From positions 1 through 35,204 of the IMG/VR virus record IMGVR_UViG_3300030116_004711: a DNA stretch of 35,204 nt. One strand, 5' to 3'. Positions within the stretch are counted from its first letter, which is position 1, and every line of letters begins with the position of its first letter. The notes beneath the pieces were generated by a model. The model searched no databases. It saw only the letters and a program-made list of their open reading frames with translations, and was not told where the DNA came from. Position numbers and translations under genes: made by a program. Source of the DNA: a virus. Positions 30,625 through 35,204 of the stretch are shown here, one piece after another.

Positions 30625-32387
30625 TCTTTATTATACCATTTATCTTCATTTGAAGATTTACTATTAATTGGAGCAACATCTATCTCTACTTCTTTATAGA
30701 CTTTTGTTGAAGTATTGTATTGGAATGAGGTCTGTCCTATTTCTCCATATAATCCTTGCTCCCTAACTTTCTTTGTATAAACAATAGTTTCACCACTATC
30801 AAAATCCCTATGCACACATAAACCTACATCTGCCATATTATGCCAATGTGCTGATCCAGATATGTCATACATACTAGGAACTGGGTATGTTCCATCATTA
30901 TTCCTATGCATTTTAGATGGGTGTGCAACTATCCATACTGAAACATTGTGTGTTCTAGCAAATCTTTTACATGAGGCGATAATATCTTTAATGTATTCAT
31001 CCTCTCTTTTTTTGCCTCTTTTATCTGTATCTATTTCATTATATGGGTCTATTACAATACCATTTATTCCATTTTTAATTACTGAAACTCTAGCTTTATC
31101 TAATATCCAATCTATTGTAGGTCTTTGCTCTCTACTCTCTAAAAAGAAAAAATGATTGTTAATATACTTCATAGCTGTAATCAGTTCTTGCTCTGACATT
31201 TTTCTTGCAGCTCCTTCATTGAATGGTAATTCAAGGTATTTTTCTGCTAATCTAGTAAGATGTCTTGGAGTAGAATGTTCTGGTGAAAAAATGGCAAACT
31301 TCCAATTATGTAATTTACTAGCATTCATTAATATTTGATCTAGAAAATTAGATTTTCCATGATTAGGAATACCTGTAACTACTGTAAATATACCTTGCAT
31401 TAATTTATAAGTCTGATCTAGTAACTTATATCCTGTAGTTAAAGGCTTTTCTTCTTTGCCATAATATAAATCCATTACTTGATTAATGTAATCATTAGCC
31501 TTGTATAGTCCATCAATAGGATATGGCACTGCCTTATTAACGAAATACTCTATTGTGTCTTTTGCTCCGTATACTAATGCATCACTAGCATCTTTAATTT
31601 CTATATCACCTCCGATAGTACCCCAATTAAGTCTAGAGCATCTATCTTTACCAAACCTATGTGCTAATTCTAATGCAAGAGCATTTCCTGCATCGTCATT
31701 ATCAGTTGCTATGATTATTGCCTGTTCCTGTGCTAGTTCTTCAGCGTGTACTTTTAATGCCTCAAATCTTGCATCATCTTCTTTGTATTTTGCCTCTTTA
31801 GGTGCACCATCTGGTAAACTTACTACTTTTCTATATCCACATTCATAAAAAGATAATACATCTAATTCTCCCTCTACTATTATTAATGGTTCATCAGTTT
31901 CTTCATGCTTTAATGAATCAATATTATACAGTGTTCTTTGTGCATCTTTTGTTTGTCTAAATTCTTTGTCAATACTTCTGTATTTATAATTTACTTCTTT
32001 GCCATCATAAATATATGGGAATATAGCTGTTTCTTTAACTTGACCATTGAATTTTAATTTATCAAAAGTTATTTTAAAATAATTTAATGTTTCATTACTA
32101 ATTTTTCTGTTTATAAAAAATTGTTCATATTTAGTGTCCATTGGTTTTTTCTCTACTGTTTTAGGCACTGCATATAACTTTCTACTAGAATATGGATAGT
32201 AATGTTGCTTTGCAAAATTAGGAGAATAACCACCTTGATCTCCACAATGATGACAGTGCCAGACATAACTTTGGTCTGATTCAACTGTAACTGATAAGCA
32301 TTTATCTAACTTATTTTTTCTAGTATGGCTACATTTAGGACATTGGATTTTATTATTTCCAATTCTTAATCTTGATACATTTATCAT
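30621..32387 (-). CDS. primase-helicase (T7 gp4-type)
   Basis: A 588-aa replicative primase-helicase. Residues 16-48 are a zinc-binding primase domain (Cys16-x2-Cys19 and Cys45-x2-Cys48). TOPRIM is at about 165-240, with Glu-Gly-Glu-Leu-Asp (172-176) and Thr-Asp-Asn-Asp-Asp-Ala-Gly (228-234). The DnaB-like RecA ATPase has Walker A Gly-Ile-Pro-Asn-His-Gly-Lys-Ser (339-346), Ser-Pro-Glu-His near 368, Walker B Ile-Val-Ile-Asp-Pro-Tyr (444-449) and a Val-Ala-His-Pro sensor (487-490). It unwinds DNA and makes primers at the phage fork. It converges with the DUF932 pair with overlapping stops. DNA polymerase is not in the window. Confidence 0.93.
   Translation of the reverse strand: MINVSRLRIGNNKIQCPKCSHTRKNKLDKCLSVTVESDQSYVWHCHHCGDQGGYSPNFAKQHYYPYSSRKLYAVPKTVEKKPMDTKYEQFFINRKISNETLNYFKITFDKLKFNGQVKETAIFPYIYDGKEVNYKYRSIDKEFRQTKDAQRTLYNIDSLKHEETDEPLIIVEGELDVLSFYECGYRKVVSLPDGAPKEAKYKEDDARFEALKVHAEELAQEQAIIIATDNDDAGNALALELAHRFGKDRCSRLNWGTIGGDIEIKDASDALVYGAKDTIEYFVNKAVPYPIDGLYKANDYINQVMDLYYGKEEKPLTTGYKLLDQTYKLMQGIFTVVTGIPNHGKSNFLDQILMNASKLHNWKFAIFSPEHSTPRHLTRLAEKYLELPFNEGAARKMSEQELITAMKYINNHFFFLESREQRPTIDWILDKARVSVIKNGINGIVIDPYNEIDTDKRGKKREDEYIKDIIASCKRFARTHNVSVWIVAHPSKMHRNNDGTYPVPSMYDISGSAHWHNMADVGLCVHRDFDSGETIVYTKKVREQGLYGEIGQTSFQYNTSTKVYKEVEIDVAPINSKSSNEDKWYNKD
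30642..30657 (+). terminator. possible weak terminator for the DUF932 unit
   Basis: ATCTTC (30642-30647) and GAAGAT (30652-30657) form a six-pair stem with an ATTT loop, about 18 bases after the stop of the 70-aa gene and inside the converging helicase gene. The AT-rich stem has no long T run, so termination would be weak. Confidence 0.3.
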
Positions 32388-32493
32388 AAATACATTATCT
32401 TACATTGATTACAATTAAACAATAATTACTTTCATTGATTTATAAAATATGCTATTTTAGGTTTCCCTATATTTTTGGTTGGTGGCTATTAAT

Positions 32494-32787
32494 TTAGCCA
32501 TCGCCTTTCAAATGATTGGTGTTTAAATATTGTTCCCATTTTTTTTTATTAAATTTCTTACGAATATATAAAGTAATTTCAGAGCGATAATAACAGGCAA
32601 AGAAAGTATAAATACCACCACAAATAGCAAAAATATAGCCATTAGTCCAAATAGTAATGGCAATAACACTAATAGCTGTAAATACATCAGCAATGAACAT
32701 ATCCTTTTTTAATATCCAGTTTATCATAATTGCTACTATGCCATAAACAAAAACTGGTAAATTTAATAAAAGTAAAAAATCTATCAT
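32494..32787 (-). CDS. multi-pass membrane protein, 97 aa
   Basis: Three predicted hydrophobic segments (about 2-25, 31-48 and 49-66) and a Lys-rich C-terminal tail, so a small inner-membrane protein with a basic cytoplasmic end. No family is recognised. It is coupled by ATGA to the preceding gene. It could be an exclusion, holin-like or host takeover factor. A short hairpin (32483-32500) lies at its stop but is not followed by a T run. Confidence 0.7.
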   Translation of the reverse strand: MIDFLLLLNLPVFVYGIVAIMINWILKKDMFIADVFTAISVIAITIWTNGYIFAICGGIYTFFACYYRSEITLYIRKKFNKKKWEQYLNTNHLKGDG

Positions 32788-33128
32788 TTTATAATAACAA
32801 CTCCTTCTTCTTTTTTTCTTTTAATCTTTTTCTTTTCTTTAATATTTTGTTTTAATTCTACTTTATATACTATATCAGGTGGTGCTACAAAGTATGCATA
32901 AATACTGTGATAAAATATTTTAAAACATTTTTGTTTATGTAATCCCCATCTAAAATCCACTGCATGATCTTGAATTACTAATTTCATAAATACATAGTTT
33001 TCTCTATCCTCTTGTTCTGTAAAACACCATATATTTTTAGCATTTAAAACTAATGCATAAGGATTATTGCCATGTAATTTTTTCCATTTGATATGTTTAT
33101 CAAAATCAATTACTTTTTTGACATCCAT
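32784..33128 (-). CDS. hypothetical protein, 114 aa, basic tail
   Basis: A soluble protein with a structured beta-rich body (about 1-90, containing an Ile-Trp-Cys-Phe near 33-36 and Phe-Arg-Trp-Gly-Leu near 59-63) and a Lys/Glu-rich C-terminal tail of about 20 residues. GGAG lies about ten bases before the ATG, inside the previous gene, which it overlaps by 19 bases. Function unknown. Confidence 0.65.
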   Translation of the reverse strand: MDVKKVIDFDKHIKWKKLHGNNPYALVLNAKNIWCFTEQEDRENYVFMKLVIQDHAVDFRWGLHKQKCFKIFYHSIYAYFVAPPDIVYKVELKQNIKEKKKIKRKKEEGVVIIK

Positions 33129-33439
33129 GCTGTTGCTCCCATATAAGCACCAACAATACCTGCTCCTGAAATGTAAAATAAATTACTTATATCGCTTAAA
33201 GCCTCTATTCTTTCTATAGTAGTAAAAGGCATAAACATCATAGCAGTAAACAGTGCCATTCCTACCAAAGTAAAAGTAGCCATTCTTCTTTGTGCTCTGT
33301 TTTTTCTTAAATCATTTTCTAAAAGTTTAATTTCTTTCATATGCTCTAACTCCTCGTCAGATACAACTCCATCATTATCCATATCATATTGAGCATAATT
33401 AGAATTTTTTTGTAATTTTTTTTGTGTTTTTTTTCTCAT
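33110..33439 (-). CDS. EF-hand membrane protein, 109 aa
   Basis: The N-terminal soluble part has a canonical EF-hand calcium loop: Asp19-x-Asp21-x-Asp23-Gly24-x-Val26 with Glu30 in the twelfth position. A charged helix follows, then two hydrophobic segments at about 54-72 and 86-106. Small EF-hand membrane proteins of this kind occur in marine phages without known function. It might sense calcium or bind the lipid head groups. ATGA and overlaps join it to its neighbours. Confidence 0.8.
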   Translation of the reverse strand: MRKKTQKKLQKNSNYAQYDMDNDGVVSDEELEHMKEIKLLENDLRKNRAQRRMATFTLVGMALFTAMMFMPFTTIERIEALSDISNLFYISGAGIVGAYMGATAWMSKK

Positions 33440-33744
33440 TTAATATTTCCTAAACATTGTTTTTTTAAAGGACAATTATTTAAACTTTGTATAAAAATAC
33501 TTTTTGTACCATCGCTATGCTCATAATAACACAAAGTCCTGTTTTCTTCATTTACAAAATGTATAAGTTTACAATCTTCTACATTCTCATTAAATTCTTT
33601 CATCTTTTCTTTAATACTATAATCGTGTGTGCCTTCATTCATACAAACAAACCAATCTGTCATAATATAATCGCATAAGCTATTTGCTATCGGTATAGGG
33701 TTATACAACACAGATGTTAAAGCTATTTTGATAAGATAATCCAT
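33436..33744 (-). CDS. hypothetical Cys-containing protein, 102 aa
   Basis: The N-terminus (about 3-25) is hydrophobic and may be a signal or anchor segment. The remainder has several cysteines (Cys24, Cys34, Cys58, Cys72 and two near the end) and charged segments, suggesting disulfides in the periplasm. No strong ribosome binding site is visible. No family is recognised. It follows the kinase gene by six bases. Confidence 0.62.
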   Translation of the reverse strand: MDYLIKIALTSVLYNPIPIANSLCDYIMTDWFVCMNEGTHDYSIKEKMKEFNENVEDCKLIHFVNEENRTLCYYEHSDGTKSIFIQSLNNCPLKKQCLGNIK

Positions 33745-33750
33745 AATTAT

Positions 33751-34281
33751 TTATATAACATTAACTATTTTTTTTATAGTTGCAAAATTTTTATCTAGTT
33801 CATCTTGATTATCATTATTTAAAAAAATAATTTTTCTTTTAAAATTTAATTTACAAATATTATTTATTTTCGTATTTCTACCTTTTATGAATCTCTCTGA
33901 TTGGTTGTCTTGTCTGTCTATATGTCTTTGTTCTGTATGATTACTTTTAATAATAATTGTATTTAAACTGCTCCACTGATCTAAATATTCTAAAATACTA
34001 GATGTAAACAATCTATCGCCCTCAAATAAAATATTATACTTATATTGTTTTTGTATTAACTTTTTGAAATCATTGTGAACTGCCATAGATAGTAAATCTG
34101 TTCCTTCGAATACTTTATTTTGTCCATATTTTCCCACAATCATCAAATTAATATCCTTATTATGATGCCCTTGCACTAAACCAAATTTGAAGTTTTGCCA
34201 AGTATTGTATTCTTTGAAAAATTTTCTTACTAATGTAGATTTACCTACTGCAGGCAAACCACCTATTGCTAAACTTATCAT
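33751..34281 (-). CDS. P-loop kinase, candidate 5-hydroxymethyl-dU DNA kinase
   Basis: A 176-aa P-loop NTPase with Walker A Gly8-Leu-Pro-Ala-Val-Gly13-Lys14-Ser15-Thr and a probable second motif Leu-Phe-Glu-Gly-Asp-Arg-Leu-Phe near 84-91. The Arg/Gln-rich C-terminal region (about 118-140) resembles the lid of small nucleotide kinases. It overlaps the transferase-like gene by ATGA. In thymidine-hypermodifying phages a 5-HMUDK kinase activates 5-hydroxymethyl-uracil in DNA with a pyrophosphate group, and kinases lie beside amino acid:DNA transferases. The specific role is inferred from context; a general nucleotide kinase is the alternative. Confidence 0.72.
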   Translation of the reverse strand: MISLAIGGLPAVGKSTLVRKFFKEYNTWQNFKFGLVQGHHNKDINLMIVGKYGQNKVFEGTDLLSMAVHNDFKKLIQKQYKYNILFEGDRLFTSSILEYLDQWSSLNTIIIKSNHTEQRHIDRQDNQSERFIKGRNTKINNICKLNFKRKIIFLNNDNQDELDKNFATIKKIVNVI

Positions 34282-35204
34282 ATTGCCAACTCCTGATGAT
34301 TAAAATGACCATTATCTAAAAAAAAGTTATATTTATCTTTGTCTATGTTTTTTGATGTGTATAATTTTTTATTTAAACATTCTTCTCTGCCTTGCCAAAA
34401 AACATTCCAGTCTATACCAGTCCAGTTGTCCTGTTCTACTTTCTTGATTTCCTCTGCTTGTCTGTCTAAATAATATCCTAAATACCTACCTCTTGTTCTT
34501 CTAAAAATTTTTTTAAAACTACAAAGCACAGTTTCCATCTCATAAAAATTACTTTTCTTATATTGATTAATATTTTGTAGAATATTTTTACTTTTATGCT
34601 CTAATATGCTATACTGTTTATTAGTCAATTTTGCATTAATTAAAGAGTCTTGACCTAAAGCATATAACAGACCATTCCTATGACTTTTGCTACCAGAATA
34701 ATCATTTAATTTTAAAGTGTTAGGTTCTAGTTTTATATTTGCACAACTATGTAAAGTTTGCATATAAAACCAAGTGCTATATCTACCAAACTTGTATAAA
34801 TTATTTTTTATTTCACTCCAAACTATTTCAAAATTATTTTCAGGGTAAGAATTAAATTTTTCAAGCTGTAATTTACTAGGGTTAAAAGATTCTATCCATT
34901 TTTTATAACTTAAAAATTGTTGTGGTAAATATCCTTTATTATACTTTGTATCAGTTTGGTATCTTAGCCTACTATAATTTGCATCATTCCATTCTTTTAA
35001 TCTATCATAATCTACTAACTCAAAATCTGGAAACTCATTCCAAATTATCCAAGCTGTAGGTAAATAATAAGTTGTACCATACAAAAAACATATCCAAAGT
35101 TTTTGTTCCGTATTATGCTCAAATCTATCAAATAAATAATTAAGTAAATAAATACTAGGGTCGCAATCGTTGTACTTGATACTCCACTTGTACCAATCCT
35201 CGAA
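34278..35204 (-). CDS. amino acid:DNA transferase-like protein (5' end missing)
   Basis: The reading frame is open to the window edge (308 visible residues), so the TTG at 35084 is internal and the true start lies outside. Motifs that I associate with the amino acid:DNA transferase (ADDT) family described with thymidine hypermodification are visible: Tyr-Gly-Thr-Thr-Tyr and Trp-Asn-Glu-Phe-Pro-Asp near the left part, a Phe-Gly-Arg-Tyr-Ser-Thr-Trp-Phe-Tyr-Met segment, Gly-Ser-Lys-Ser-His-Arg-Asn-Gly-Leu-Leu-Tyr-Ala-Leu-Gly and Glu-x-Val-Leu-Cys-Ser-Phe then Arg-Gly-Arg-Tyr-Leu-Gly-Tyr-Tyr. Such enzymes attach an amino acid to pyrophosphorylated hydroxymethyl-uracil in DNA. ATGA joins it to the kinase gene. 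The family call comes from memory of conserved motifs and needs checking. Confidence 0.65.
   Translation of the reverse strand, partial: FEDWYKWSIKYNDCDPSIYLLNYLFDRFEHNTEQKLWICFLYGTTYYLPTAWIIWNEFPDFELVDYDRLKEWNDANYSRLRYQTDTKYNKGYLPQQFLSYKKWIESFNPSKLQLEKFNSYPENNFEIVWSEIKNNLYKFGRYSTWFYMQTLHSCANIKLEPNTLKLNDYSGSKSHRNGLLYALGQDSLINAKLTNKQYSILEHKSKNILQNINQYKKSNFYEMETVLCSFKKIFRRTRGRYLGYYLDRQAEEIKKVEQDNWTGIDWNVFWQGREECLNKKLYTSKNIDKDKYNFFLDNGHFNHQELAI

Noticed and set aside
32483-32500. Six-pair stem (TGGCTA/TAGCCA) as a leftward terminator after the 97-aa membrane protein
   Set aside because: On the transcribed strand it is followed by AACCAACCAAAAA, with no T run; the stem is short, so it is not listed as a terminator.
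34278-35084. Complete 268-aa gene starting at 35084
   Set aside because: The start would be a TTG without a ribosome binding site, and the same frame stays open to the window edge with sequence continuing the family, so the gene is treated as 5'-truncated.

Overview
The window is a stretch of tailed double-stranded DNA bacteriophage genome (siphovirus type, HK97-fold capsid). It is AT-rich, with short gaps and many stop/start overlaps (ATGA, TAATG, TGATG). The head-to-tail order closely follows the alphaproteobacterial gene transfer agent (GTA): TerL, portal, prohead protease, capsid, connectors, DUF3168 protein, major tail protein, gp10/rcc01693 chaperones, tape measure, distal tail protein, DUF2163 hub, NlpC/P60-like peptidase, J-like tip. 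With the LamG, SPRY and DUF7483 appendage families common in marine phages, this suggests a marine phage of a low-GC alphaproteobacterium such as SAR11. The host is an inference. No integrase, tRNA, rRNA, CRISPR array or insertion sequence was seen, and no stretch over 300 bases lacks a gene. Both ends cut through genes.

Layout. (1) 1-2734, + strand: an array of small, mostly unknown genes, including a lipoprotein, an XRE-type regulator and a 2OG-Fe(II) oxygenase. It ends at a hairpin (2740-2780) that faces the opposite-strand lysis genes. (2) 2783-22769, - strand: read in transcription order (right to left) two membrane-associated proteins, then, after the 21180-22063 insert, protease, capsid, decoration protein, connectors, tail tube, chaperones, tape measure, tail tip, appendages, tail-chaperone-like protein, M15 endolysin and holin. 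(3) 21180-22063, + strand: a two-gene cassette with its own promoter and terminator inserted between head genes. (4) 22797-29333, - strand: start of the late module, with a small basic protein, zinc ribbon, TerS, TerL, a large multidomain portal, and a MuF protein carrying a metalloprotease-like C-terminus. (5) 29411-30624, + strand: a DUF932 gene and a small gene. (6) 30621-35204, - strand: primase-helicase, membrane proteins (one with an EF-hand), a P-loop kinase, and an amino acid:DNA transferase-like gene running off the edge. The last two suggest thymidine hypermodification of the phage DNA.

Most unusual points: a shared promoter/leader with exact internal spacing before all three intergenic-led + strand units (1933, 21180, 29411); an A AAA AAG slippery site that should fuse the two tail chaperones; a cupredoxin-like insertion with amicyanin-like Cys-x2-His-x2-Met ligands in the tail hub; a duplicated C-x3-H-x12-C-x2-H module in the portal; a MuF protein with an HEYGH motif; and the kinase/transferase pair. 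Family assignments come from recognising motifs by eye. No database search was run.
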